36,535 nt of DNA from Pseudomonas sp. GM50 (lineage in GTDB: Bacteria > Pseudomonadota > Gammaproteobacteria > Pseudomonadales > Pseudomonadaceae), in contig NZ_AKJK01000120.1 in the NCBI RefSeq assembly GCF_000282375.1, forward strand, positions 1 to 36,535, written 5' to 3'. Below the pieces are notes generated by a model. It was not told where the DNA came from and did no database searches. It saw nothing but the letters and a program-made list of their open reading frames with translations. Below are positions 15,331-23,604 of this stretch, piece by piece. The stretch's first letter is position 1. The number at the start of each line of letters is the position of its first letter. The translations under genes and the position numbers were made by a program.

Positions 15331-16746
15331 ATGTTCAATCCCGATACTCTGACCCTGCGCGAAATGGCCGGTCTGCTGCGCCGCGGTGTGCTGACCAGTG
15401 TCAACTTGCTGGAGTTCTACCTGCAGCGTATTGCCGAACGCAATCCGCAGATCAATGCCCTGATCCAACTGGAGTCTGTCGACGAACTGCGTCGACAGGC
15501 CCGGGAGGCCGATGAGATGGCCCGCATCGGAAAGATTCGTGGCCCTTTACACGGCATCCCCATGACCATCAAGGACGTCTGCCATGTCCGCGGCTTCCGA
15601 ATGTCGCGAGGCCTGAAGGAGTTGCTGGGCGAGGCCAGTCAGGAGGATGCCACGGTCGTTGCCCGGCTTCGCCAGGCGGGTGCGATCATCCTTGGGATCA
15701 CCAATGTTCCCGAGTTGTGCATGGCGTTTGAAACCGACAATCTGCTGTACGGCCGCACGCTCAATCCCTATGACGGGCAGCGCTCGGCCGGTGGCAGCAG
15801 TGGCGGGGAAGCGGCGGCCATCGCGGCCGGTTGCTCGCCGGCCGGGCTGGCTTCGGATGCTTGCGGCAGTGTGCGGATTCCGGCGCATTTCAACGGTATC
15901 TGCGGCATGAAACTGACTCAGGGGCGCGTGCCGTTGACCGGCCAGTTTCCCTATGATCGCTCCGGGCTGTTTCATCTGACGTCGGCGTTTGGCGTGATGG
16001 GGCGTTATGTCGACGATCTGGCGTTACTCGGGCAACTGATCAGCGGCGCTGACGGTCACGATCCGGACACCGTCGATGTGCCGTTCGCCGACAGCCAGCC
16101 GCTGGCCCAATTGCGTGTCGCACTGTCCTGGGAGTCCACCAGAACCCGGGTGAGCCCGGCGGTGAAGCAGGTTCTGCAACGGGTCGAGAGTTGCCTGAGC
16201 AGTGTGGTGGCGCAGGTTACACCGACGGCTCCGCAGATGCTCGACGAGGCCTGCGATGTGCTCTGGCGCATTTTCATCACGGGCGCGGATGCCGGGCGTG
16301 GCTGGAAGCGTCTGTTCCAGTCCATGGACAAACAGACCTGTACGCCCGCCACCACCGGGTTGATTCGCTTGAGCGAAGAGGTCGAATTGAGCGTGGATGA
16401 AATGAAGCGCGACTGGATTCTGATCGATACGTTTCGCTATCACCTGGCGAAGTTTTTCAATCAGCACGATCTGTTCATTTGCCCGGTATTCCCGGACGTG
16501 GCGTTCGCCCATGGCGAGTCTTTGCAGGATCGTGATCGCTATTCCTTTGTGTTTCCGTTCAGCCTCTCCGGTTCACCGGCGGTGGTCATTCGCGCCGGGC
16601 ATGATCCTGTCAGCGGGATGCCGATCGGCATCCAGATAGTCGGCCCGCACTGGCAGGAAGAGCGGCTGCTGGCCGTGGCCAGTTTCCTTGAGCGCGAACT
16701 GGAGCGCTGGAGTCCGGTGGCCCCGTTGGACGCAGTCACTCTCTGA
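15331..16746 (+). CDS. Amidase signature family enzyme
   Basis: A 471-residue amidase signature hydrolase. The Ser-cisSer-Lys triad is intact: Lys81 in MTIKDV, Ser156 in AGGSSGGEAAA, and Ser180 in DACGSVRIPA, with the 24-residue spacing usual for the family. Such enzymes hydrolyse or, in reverse, form amide bonds, and GatA, indoleacetamide hydrolase and fatty acid amide hydrolase are relatives. There is no signal peptide. It is last in the operon, 2 nt after the aminotransferase, and only 6 nt separate its stop from the convergent EamA gene. A role in releasing or trimming the pathway product is inference. Confidence 0.92.
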   Translation: MFNPDTLTLREMAGLLRRGVLTSVNLLEFYLQRIAERNPQINALIQLESVDELRRQAREADEMARIGKIRGPLHGIPMTIKDVCHVRGFRMSRGLKELLGEASQEDATVVARLRQAGAIILGITNVPELCMAFETDNLLYGRTLNPYDGQRSAGGSSGGEAAAIAAGCSPAGLASDACGSVRIPAHFNGICGMKLTQGRVPLTGQFPYDRSGLFHLTSAFGVMGRYVDDLALLGQLISGADGHDPDTVDVPFADSQPLAQLRVALSWESTRTRVSPAVKQVLQRVESCLSSVVAQVTPTAPQMLDEACDVLWRIFITGADAGRGWKRLFQSMDKQTCTPATTGLIRLSEEVELSVDEMKRDWILIDTFRYHLAKFFNQHDLFICPVFPDVAFAHGESLQDRDRYSFVFPFSLSGSPAVVIRAGHDPVSGMPIGIQIVGPHWQEERLLAVASFLERELERWSPVAPLDAVTL

Positions 16747-16752
16747 AGGATC

Positions 16753-17664
16753 TCAAGCCGTAACGGTTTTGGCGTTACGGCTGGTGATCACCAATGCCAG
16801 CATGCCGATACCCACCAGCACGGCACCGGTGACTTCTATCAGCACCGGTTGCTGTCTGAGCCAGAACCAGTGAAACAATGTGACAAACAAGGTGTTCAGG
16901 TAGACGTAGGAAACCACCGTTGACGGTGAAATCACCCCGATTGCCCGATGCAGCAGCCAGAATGTCCCGAGGGTGCCAAACAGCGCCAGGTATACAAGCC
17001 AGAACATATCGCTCGACGACAACTGCGCGCCGCTGCGCCAGCCGCCGTTAAACAGACAGAACACAAACAGAAACAGCGAACCGAAAAGCATGTTCCAGAA
17101 GGTCATCGCCACCGGGTCACGCCCTTTCAAGGTCTTGACCTTGAATCGCTGGCTCAGAGGCGAATAAAGCGCCATCGCCAGGCAGCCGACGCCGAAGAGC
17201 AGTACCGGGTACAGTGCAGGCAGTTCGCCTGGAGCCGCCCCTTTGAGAGTCAGTAGCAGGGCACCGATCGCTGCAATCGACATTGGCAACAAGCGGCTCT
17301 TCAGGCTTGGGCTCGGCAGCAGTAATACCTCAAAAAATAACGTCATCAGTGGCACCAGCGTGTACAGCGTCGCGGTATTGACCGCAGTGGTATAGCGCAG
17401 CGCTTCAAACAGCGAACCAAAATACGTTGCCAGCAGCAGCCCTAGAACTGCATGCGCCAGCAAGCCTCTAACCGAGATCGGTGACGTGTTTTTCAATAAC
17501 AGCAGTGGCAAGAACATCAAGGCTGAAAAAAACAAACGCAGCCCGGTCAACAGTATTGGATCTATCGATTGGCTGACCTCTGCCGCCGCAAAGAAAGACG
17601 ATGCGATCAGCATCGCCCAGATCAGCATGCCCCAGTGAGCTTCTGCAAAACCGACTTGTTTCAT
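16753..17664 (-). CDS. EamA/DMT-family inner-membrane transporter
   Basis: A 303-residue protein with about ten hydrophobic helices in two EamA repeats, typical of metabolite and amino-acid exporters (RhaT/YdcZ-type). The start MKQVGFAEAHWGMLIWA is chosen because it leads straight into the first membrane helix and has an AAGGAA ribosome site; the in-frame extension upstream is hydrophilic and lacks homology. It is convergent with the amidase and follows the MFS gene by 56 nt, so both transporters may form one operon. Export of the neighbouring operon's product is a reasonable guess from position only. Confidence 0.9.
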   Translation of the reverse strand: MKQVGFAEAHWGMLIWAMLIASSFFAAAEVSQSIDPILLTGLRLFFSALMFLPLLLLKNTSPISVRGLLAHAVLGLLLATYFGSLFEALRYTTAVNTATLYTLVPLMTLFFEVLLLPSPSLKSRLLPMSIAAIGALLLTLKGAAPGELPALYPVLLFGVGCLAMALYSPLSQRFKVKTLKGRDPVAMTFWNMLFGSLFLFVFCLFNGGWRSGAQLSSSDMFWLVYLALFGTLGTFWLLHRAIGVISPSTVVSYVYLNTLFVTLFHWFWLRQQPVLIEVTGAVLVGIGMLALVITSRNAKTVTA

Positions 17665-17720
17665 GAGTTCCTTTCCCTGCGTTTGATCGGACCTCCTACG
17701 AAAAGCAGGACCTTGGAAGA

Positions 17721-18908
17721 CTATTGGATATGCTGCGCGTATTGCCTTGGGTTGAAGCGCAGCACCATTACAATCATCATCGCCATCACCGCTGTGAGTG
17801 ACCACCAGGCCCATTCGAAGCTACCCAATTGGTCGCGAATCATCCCGGCAATCAGCGGCGAGAGGCCCGCGATCAGGTAACCGATGCCTTGCACAAAGGC
17901 CGTCAGGCCGCCGGCACGACGCGGGTTATCCAGGTGATCAAGGGACACGATCAGGCTCATCGGGAACAGACCGCCAATGCCCAGGCCCAACAGGCACGGC
18001 CATAGCAGGCTAAAGCGTTCCGGGCTGAGGATCAGGCCGCAGAAGCCGGCCATGATCAAGGCCAGCAGAACGACCAATACCAGACGCTTGTCCTGGCTGC
18101 GGTTGGCAATCGCGGGTGTTATCAGCCCGGACACAACTTCCATGGCCGTGAGAAACCCCAGCAATAAGCCGGCATTCTGTTCACTCCAGCCTTTTTCCAC
18201 GTAATACGGGGCTAGCCAGGCCAGTACACAGGTGTAGGAGGCCGTGCCCAAACCGAAGAAAATCGCCAGCAACCAGGCCCGTGAGTTACCGACGAAGGAC
18301 TCCTGGCGCCCCATCGGCGCCGCCGGCAATGGCGCGATTGCCGAGCGCTGGGCAAGCCAGAAGGCCAGGGCAACCAGCGTCAGTAGCGCCCAGATTGCCA
18401 GCCCCATCCGCCAACTACCGGTTTGCGCCAGGACGAAAGGCGAGAACGATGCTGCAATCGCCGCTCCGCCCATGATCGAGGTGACATACAAACCCATGAA
18501 CAGCGAAACGTTGTCGCTGAAGCGTGACTTGATCAGCGCCGGCATCACCGCCTGAATGAGGGCGATCCCCAGCCCGGCCAATACCGCGCTCAGGATCAAC
18601 TCAAGGGTGCTGTCCAGGTACAGCCGCGAGACCGTGGCCACACCGATGATCAACAAGGACAGGATGATGGTGCGGTGTTCGCCAACCCGTTGCGCAATGC
18701 GCATTCCCAGGAACATCGCCAGGCCCATCGCCATGACAGGCAGCATGGTCAGCAGCGAAGCGGTACTGAAACTTAATGGAACATCCCCGCGAATGGCCGA
18801 CAACAACGGCCCGACAGCGGCCATCGAAGGCCTCAGGTTCAGTGCCACCAATACCACGCTGACCATCAGCCATCCGGCATAGGAGCTTGTAGTACGAACG
18901 TTTTCCAT
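17721..18908 (-). CDS. MFS transporter, CynX/NimT type
   Basis: A 395-residue major facilitator with about twelve membrane helices. The first helix contains VALNLRPSMAAVGPLL, the motif of the cyanate/2-nitroimidazole transporter branch, and GGLFPMSLIVSLDH follows in the second half. The start MENVRTTSSYAG is preferred over an in-frame ATG 19 codons upstream because it fits the family start, though only a GGGG stretch precedes it as ribosome site. The substrate is unknown. The upstream 477-bp gap separates it from the divergent ligase at 19386. Confidence 0.9.
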   Translation of the reverse strand: MENVRTTSSYAGWLMVSVVLVALNLRPSMAAVGPLLSAIRGDVPLSFSTASLLTMLPVMAMGLAMFLGMRIAQRVGEHRTIILSLLIIGVATVSRLYLDSTLELILSAVLAGLGIALIQAVMPALIKSRFSDNVSLFMGLYVTSIMGGAAIAASFSPFVLAQTGSWRMGLAIWALLTLVALAFWLAQRSAIAPLPAAPMGRQESFVGNSRAWLLAIFFGLGTASYTCVLAWLAPYYVEKGWSEQNAGLLLGFLTAMEVVSGLITPAIANRSQDKRLVLVVLLALIMAGFCGLILSPERFSLLWPCLLGLGIGGLFPMSLIVSLDHLDNPRRAGGLTAFVQGIGYLIAGLSPLIAGMIRDQLGSFEWAWWSLTAVMAMMIVMVLRFNPRQYAQHIQ

Positions 18909-19385
18909 AACGGAACCCCAAATATACAAGGTTGTGATTAGGCCGCTCCAAGCCTGCAGGGGCAAACTGAAAAGTCGCTGGCACTATCGAGAAATTAGGT
19001 TGGTTACCGGGAGGAATGTTTAGCCAATCTGCAACCAAGGTTCATCAAGTCTGGATTTAACGGCTTATCTGCCCGTGTGACGCTGCTTTGCATCTGTTTA
19101 CTGCGGTCTTTTCCATGGACGTCTGGCTGATCGGCATCAAACACGAGGGGGCGTCTGGTGCCGCTTCAAGCCTTCAACCACGTCGTCTATACAGACCTGC
19201 CAGCGCGCCAATCCTGTCTGCACTCCCTTCTGAACTGGCCTTCTGGGCACTGTGGCACTGCCGCCACGCCCGCCCGCCGGATTCCTGCATGTCCCGTTGA
19301 TTGTTCTGACAGGTCCCGCGCTGTGCGCCGGGATCAAACCGGCGGCGCCTGCGCGTTTGCCTGACGCGGATAGACGAGAATTCCC
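18909..19385. other. Divergent gap upstream of the MFS and glutamine-synthetase-like genes
   Basis: This 477-bp gap must contain promoters in both directions. I looked for sigma-54 (-24/-12) and sigma-70 pairs and found none I can defend. A short TTGGTT/AACCAA dyad with a 27-bp gap (19000-19038) is probably chance. Small open frames here have no family features. Confidence 0.5.
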
Positions 19386-20768
19386 ATGAGCTGTGCCACG
19401 ACATCCTTCGCCACGAAAGAAGAAGCCCTGTCCTTCCTGGAACATCATCCGGATATCGAGATGTTCGAGCTGTTCATCCTCGACAACAACGGTGTGCCAC
19501 GGGGCAAGTTGCTGCATCGCGATGAATTGCTGGCGGTGTACGAAAGCGGGCGGCCGCTGCCGAGTACCATTCTGGGCCTGACCATCAATGGCGATGACGT
19601 CGAAAATTCCGGGCTGGTCTGGGACGTCGGTGATATCGATTGCCGGGCTTACCCGATCAGCGGCAGTTTGCAGCGTATGCCGTGGCGATTGATTCCCACG
19701 GCGGCGGTGCAGGTCAGCATGCATCCAAAAGAGGGCATGCCCGCGACCATCGCCGACCCACGGCACCTGCTGGCCAAGGTTATTGAAGGCTTGCAGGCCG
19801 ACGGTTATTACCCGGTGATGGCGGCGGAGCTGGAGTTCTATTTGCTGGACCAGCAGCGCGATAGCAACGGTCGGCCGCAGCCGGCGCGGGATGTTGATGG
19901 CGGGCGACCACGCGCCACGCAGGTCTATGGCTTACGTGAACTGGAGCAAATCGAGCCGTTTCTGGCCGACCTTTACAGCGCCTGCAAACTGCAGGGTATT
20001 CCAGCGCGCACGGCGATTTCCGAATACGCGCCGGGGCAGGTGGAAATCACCCTCGAACACCGCACCGATGCGTTGCAGGCGATGGATGAAGCGGTGCGCT
20101 ACAAACGGCTGGTCAAGGGCGTGGCCCACAAACACGGGATGGCGGCCTGTTTCATGGCCAAGCCTTTTGATGATCTGGCCGGCACTGGCATGCACATGCA
20201 CGTCAGCCTGGCGGACAAGGACGGCAATAATCTGTTCGCCAGCGAAGCCCCGGACGGCACGCCGCTGCTTAAACAAGCGGTCGGCGGAATGCTCAGCACG
20301 TTGCTCGATTCATTGCTGCTGTTCTGTCCGAACGCCAACTCGTACCGTCGTTTCCAGACCAACAGCTACGCACCACTGGCGGCCACCTGGGGCGTGGACA
20401 ACCGCACCGTGAGTTTGCGGGTGCCCGGCGGGCCGGCATTCTCCCGGCATATCGAGCACCGCATCTGTGGTGCCGATGCCAACCCCTATCTGGCGGCTGC
20501 GGCTATTCTGGCCGGCATTCATCGCGGCATCCGTGAGCAGATGGATCCTGGTGCACCGGTCGAGGGCAACGGGTATGCCCAGGCCACGGAGTTGTTACCC
20601 ACCGACTGGTTGACCACATTGCGAGCACTGCAAGCGTCGAACTGGGCGCGTGAGGCCTTCGGCAGTGAGTTTCTTGGCGTGTATCTGGCGGTGAAACGTG
20701 CCGAGTACCGGCAGTTCATGGGTGAAGTCGGTGAGCAGGACTGGCGCTGGTATCTGCATCAGGCCTGA
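19386..20768 (+). CDS. Glutamine-synthetase-family ligase (gamma-glutamylpolyamine synthetase-like)
   Basis: A 460-residue GS-fold ATP-dependent ligase. Signature segments: AAELEFYLLD and SEYAPGQVEITLEH (metal-binding glutamates), GTGMHMHVSL, NSYRRFQTNSYAP, and EHRICGADANPYLAAAAILAG. The tyrosine-adenylylation loop of classical GlnA is absent. This architecture is that of PuuA/PauA-type enzymes, which glutamylate putrescine or other amines at the start of polyamine catabolism, rather than ammonia-assimilating GlnA. The amine used here is unknown. No other polyamine-pathway gene is next to it; it is divergent from the MFS transporter and followed by a 158-bp palindrome. Link to the 9.8-16.7 kb operon is possible but not shown. 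Confidence 0.92.
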   Translation: MSCATTSFATKEEALSFLEHHPDIEMFELFILDNNGVPRGKLLHRDELLAVYESGRPLPSTILGLTINGDDVENSGLVWDVGDIDCRAYPISGSLQRMPWRLIPTAAVQVSMHPKEGMPATIADPRHLLAKVIEGLQADGYYPVMAAELEFYLLDQQRDSNGRPQPARDVDGGRPRATQVYGLRELEQIEPFLADLYSACKLQGIPARTAISEYAPGQVEITLEHRTDALQAMDEAVRYKRLVKGVAHKHGMAACFMAKPFDDLAGTGMHMHVSLADKDGNNLFASEAPDGTPLLKQAVGGMLSTLLDSLLLFCPNANSYRRFQTNSYAPLAATWGVDNRTVSLRVPGGPAFSRHIEHRICGADANPYLAAAAILAGIHRGIREQMDPGAPVEGNGYAQATELLPTDWLTTLRALQASNWAREAFGSEFLGVYLAVKRAEYRQFMGEVGEQDWRWYLHQA

Positions 20769-20773
20769 ATTTA

Positions 20774-20931
20774 GTGTCCTGTCTCGCCAATACTGTTCCT
20801 TTTTGACGGCGTCTGTTGCCGTCATGCTGCGTTGCCGCTCCTCGCCATAGCGGGCTATGACTCGTCGCGGCGCCTTGTCTGACGGCAACAGCCACTCGTC
20901 AAAAGAGGAGCGTATTGGTGAGACAGGACAC
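20774..20931. repeat. 158-bp imperfect palindrome, MITE-like element
   Basis: The ends are perfect 12-bp inverted repeats beginning GTGTCCTGTCTC. Similarity continues through both arms, with matches at CCAATAC, TTTTGACG and CTGTTGCCGTCA and one 1-nt indel. The centre CATAGC-GG-GCTATG (20846-20859) is exactly midway. It is non-coding, starts 5 nt after the GS-like stop, and shows no clear target-site duplication. It may also act as a terminator or RNA processing structure. Confidence 0.8.
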
Positions 20932-21095
20932 CAGTCGCCCGTGTTGAAAGTTTGGGCCTAATGCCATGAGCCAACTATTCGTTGGCTTCTTTTTCACGAA
21001 AAATTGATGGTTGGTTGCTTAAGATTTGTGTTGTCGCGGTAAATGAAATTTTCACATTTGCCGCGGGCACTTCTTTTCAGGAACAGCCAATCATC

Positions 21096-22745
21096 ATGTT
21101 GAAGTTAAAATCCGTGCGCCCGGAGTGGGTGACGTTGATTGCCAGTGCCTTTTTATTGTCCGGGTTCAATTCAGTTCTCTGGCAGCACCTCTTCGATATC
21201 ACCGCTGCAGACGGTCAAGGCATCGCCATGCGTGTCGCGTTCGGGGTGATGATCCTGGCGGTCTTCAACATTGTGCTGACCTTGCTGGCATTCCGGTTTG
21301 TGATGAAGCCCGTGTTGACGCTGATCTTTTTGGTCAGTGCCGGCGTGGCTTATTTCATGAGCCAATATGGTGTGCTGATCGACGCCGGTATGTTGCGTAA
21401 CTTCGCGGAAACCAATGCCACGGAAGTGCGCGACTTACTGTCCGTGAAGTTGTTTGTTTATATTGCGCTTCTCGGAATATTACCGTCGTGGTTGTTGTGG
21501 CAGATCCCCGTCAATTACCGTCGCTGGCACCGTGAGTTATTAAGTAAAGTGTTGGTGAGTGTCGCATCGGTTGCGGTGATCGGTGGTGTCGCCCTGGTCA
21601 ACTATCAAGGCCTGTCGTCGTTGTTTCGCAATCACCATGAATTGCGCCTGATGGTGGTGCCAAGCAACTACATCGGTGCCTCGCTCGGCTATCTGCGCGA
21701 GCAAGTAGTGTCTGCCCGGCAGCCCTTCATCAATATCGGTGAAGACGCTCGGAAAAACCCGATCTGGCAAACCCACGGCCGTAAATCCCTGACGGTACTG
21801 GTGGTGGGTGAAAGTGCCCGGGCCGAGAACTTCGGCATCCTGGGTTATCACCGCGACACCACACCCAAACTGGATAAAGAGGCCGGCCTGATTGCCTTCA
21901 CCGATGTGCATTCTTGCGGTACGGAAACGGCCGTGTCGGTGCCCTGCATGTTCTCCAACATGGGCCGCAAGGATTACAACGCCAGCAAGGCGAAGAACGA
22001 GGAAGGTCTGCTGGATGTGCTCAAGCACGCGGGTCTCGAGGTGATCTGGCGCGATAACCAGTCGGGCTGCAAAGGCACCTGCGATCGGGTCACTGTCGAC
22101 GACGTGAGTAATCTGAAAGACCCGGTGTTGTGTGCCAATAGCGAGTGTCGCGATGAAATTCTCCTGCAAGGTTTGCAGCACTTCATCGACACGCTGGATA
22201 AAGACACCGTGCTGGTACTGCACCAAATGGGCAGTCACGGTCCGGAATATTTCAAGCGCTACCCTAAAGAGTACGAACACTTCACCCCAGTGTGTGAAAG
22301 CAATGCACTGAACAATTGCAGCCGCGAAAGTATCGTCAATGGCTATGACAACACGTTGGTGTACACCGACCACGTGCTGTCGACCCTGATCGATCTGTTG
22401 CGCAGCAATCAGGATAAAGTCGATACCGCGATGCTTTATCTGTCGGACCACGGCGAATCGCTGGGCGAATACAACCTGTTCCTTCATGGCACGCCTTACA
22501 TGCTGGCGCCGGAACAACAGAAGCATGTAGCAATGCTGGCATGGTTCTCCGACAGCTATCAAAAGTCGTTCTCGGTGGACACCCATTGCCTGCAACTGAG
22601 TCGTGAAAAGCCCTTGAGCCAGGACAACCTGTTCCATTCGATGCTCGGCCTGCTTGAAGTCAACAGCAAGGTCTACGACCCGCAGCTGGACATGTTTGCC
22701 GGATGCCGCGGCGCAGTGATCGACGGTGTGTTGGCCAAAGAATGA
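21096..22745 (+). CDS. eptA: Phosphoethanolamine transferase, EptA/PmrC type
   Basis: A 549-residue inner-membrane enzyme that adds phosphoethanolamine from phosphatidylethanolamine to lipid A, lowering surface charge and cationic-peptide binding. Five hydrophobic helices occupy about residues 10-170; the periplasmic sulfatase-fold domain follows. Catalytic features: Glu239 in VVGESARAENF, nucleophile Thr278 in SCGTETAVSVPC with flanking Cys274 and Cys284, and SDHGESLGE with LFLHGTPY for metal binding. Extra cysteine pairs (CKGTC, CANSEC) match the disulfides of the family. The start MLKLKSVRPEW is chosen by homology; the longer frame upstream lacks it. No pmrAB-like genes are adjacent, so regulation is unknown. 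Confidence 0.93.
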   Translation: MLKLKSVRPEWVTLIASAFLLSGFNSVLWQHLFDITAADGQGIAMRVAFGVMILAVFNIVLTLLAFRFVMKPVLTLIFLVSAGVAYFMSQYGVLIDAGMLRNFAETNATEVRDLLSVKLFVYIALLGILPSWLLWQIPVNYRRWHRELLSKVLVSVASVAVIGGVALVNYQGLSSLFRNHHELRLMVVPSNYIGASLGYLREQVVSARQPFINIGEDARKNPIWQTHGRKSLTVLVVGESARAENFGILGYHRDTTPKLDKEAGLIAFTDVHSCGTETAVSVPCMFSNMGRKDYNASKAKNEEGLLDVLKHAGLEVIWRDNQSGCKGTCDRVTVDDVSNLKDPVLCANSECRDEILLQGLQHFIDTLDKDTVLVLHQMGSHGPEYFKRYPKEYEHFTPVCESNALNNCSRESIVNGYDNTLVYTDHVLSTLIDLLRSNQDKVDTAMLYLSDHGESLGEYNLFLHGTPYMLAPEQQKHVAMLAWFSDSYQKSFSVDTHCLQLSREKPLSQDNLFHSMLGLLEVNSKVYDPQLDMFAGCRGAVIDGVLAKE

Positions 22746-22818
22746 GTGAACCGACCTTTTTTTCACGTAGCGACCGCTAACCTGCGGCGTCTGAAACGTC
22801 CTACAAGAGCCATTGCAC

Positions 22819-23481
22819 ATGTCCGCGTTGCCCCCATCCGCCATCGAACTGGAGTTCGCCCGGCACTACGACCAGGAACACGCCCGCGTCTGTCTTCAGT
22901 CGCGACCGCATGGCCTGGCGGGGCGTTTGACGTTCTGGCGCGACGAGCAACTGGTGCGTAACGCGCTTCAGGTCGCTGGCGAACCGGGATTGGTTCTTGA
23001 TGTAGCCTGCGGTGCCGGGCGCTTCTGGTCGATACTGGCCGAGCATGCGAATCGGGTGATTCTTGCGACCGATCCGTCTCAGGACATGCTCGATCACGCC
23101 CGCACCCACCATCCGCAGCAACTGCTGGAACGGATCAAGACCTTTCAGAGTTCAGCCTTCACCATCGGTTTGTCGGCGAACGCGGTTGATTGCATTTTTT
23201 GCATGCAACTGTTTCAACACATCACCAGTCCCGAGCATCGGTTGGCCCTGCTGGGCGAGTTCCATCGGGTCAGTCGCGACACCGTGATTGTGGCAGTGCG
23301 GGTTGATGCGCATTTCAAACTGCGCCGATCGGGTGTGGAAGGCGCACAGGCCCAGCCACAGGCGAGCAAGGCCGAGCTTGAGGCCGAGTTCAGGCAGGCG
23401 GGTTTCCACTTGCTCAGCCATCAGGACTTCCTGCCGGGTTGTGCGCGGATGCGGGTCTACGTGCTGCGTAAGGGCAGCTAG
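22819..23481 (+). CDS. Class I SAM-dependent methyltransferase
   Basis: A 220-residue soluble Rossmann-fold methyltransferase. Motif I reads LDVACGAGRFW near residue 60, an acidic ATDPSQDML follows, then FCMQLFQHI near motif IV. The N-terminus (FARHYDQEHA) and C-terminus give no substrate clue. The ATG at 22819 is chosen; a TTG two codons earlier is also in frame. It lies 73 nt after eptA in the same direction, so the two might be cotranscribed. The substrate is unknown. Confidence 0.85.
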   Translation: MSALPPSAIELEFARHYDQEHARVCLQSRPHGLAGRLTFWRDEQLVRNALQVAGEPGLVLDVACGAGRFWSILAEHANRVILATDPSQDMLDHARTHHPQQLLERIKTFQSSAFTIGLSANAVDCIFCMQLFQHITSPEHRLALLGEFHRVSRDTVIVAVRVDAHFKLRRSGVEGAQAQPQASKAELEAEFRQAGFHLLSHQDFLPGCARMRVYVLRKGS

Positions 23482-23604
23482 TCTCCTCCTGTCAGACTAT
23501 TCTTGCGGTTCAGCAGGTATTTTCGCTAAAGCTCTTGTTCAGTGAATGCGCGGAAATCGCCGGGGGCGATATATACTGCGCGCCATTCTTCAAGGGAGAG
23601 CCGT

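Noticed and set aside
19088..19364. Small open frames upstream of the GS-like gene
   Set aside because: No ribosome site, no recognisable domains, and overlapping frames on both strands suggest chance in GC-rich DNA.
19386..20768. Classical ammonia-assimilating glutamine synthetase GlnA
   Set aside because: The adenylylation loop is absent and sequence blocks fit the gamma-glutamylpolyamine synthetase branch.
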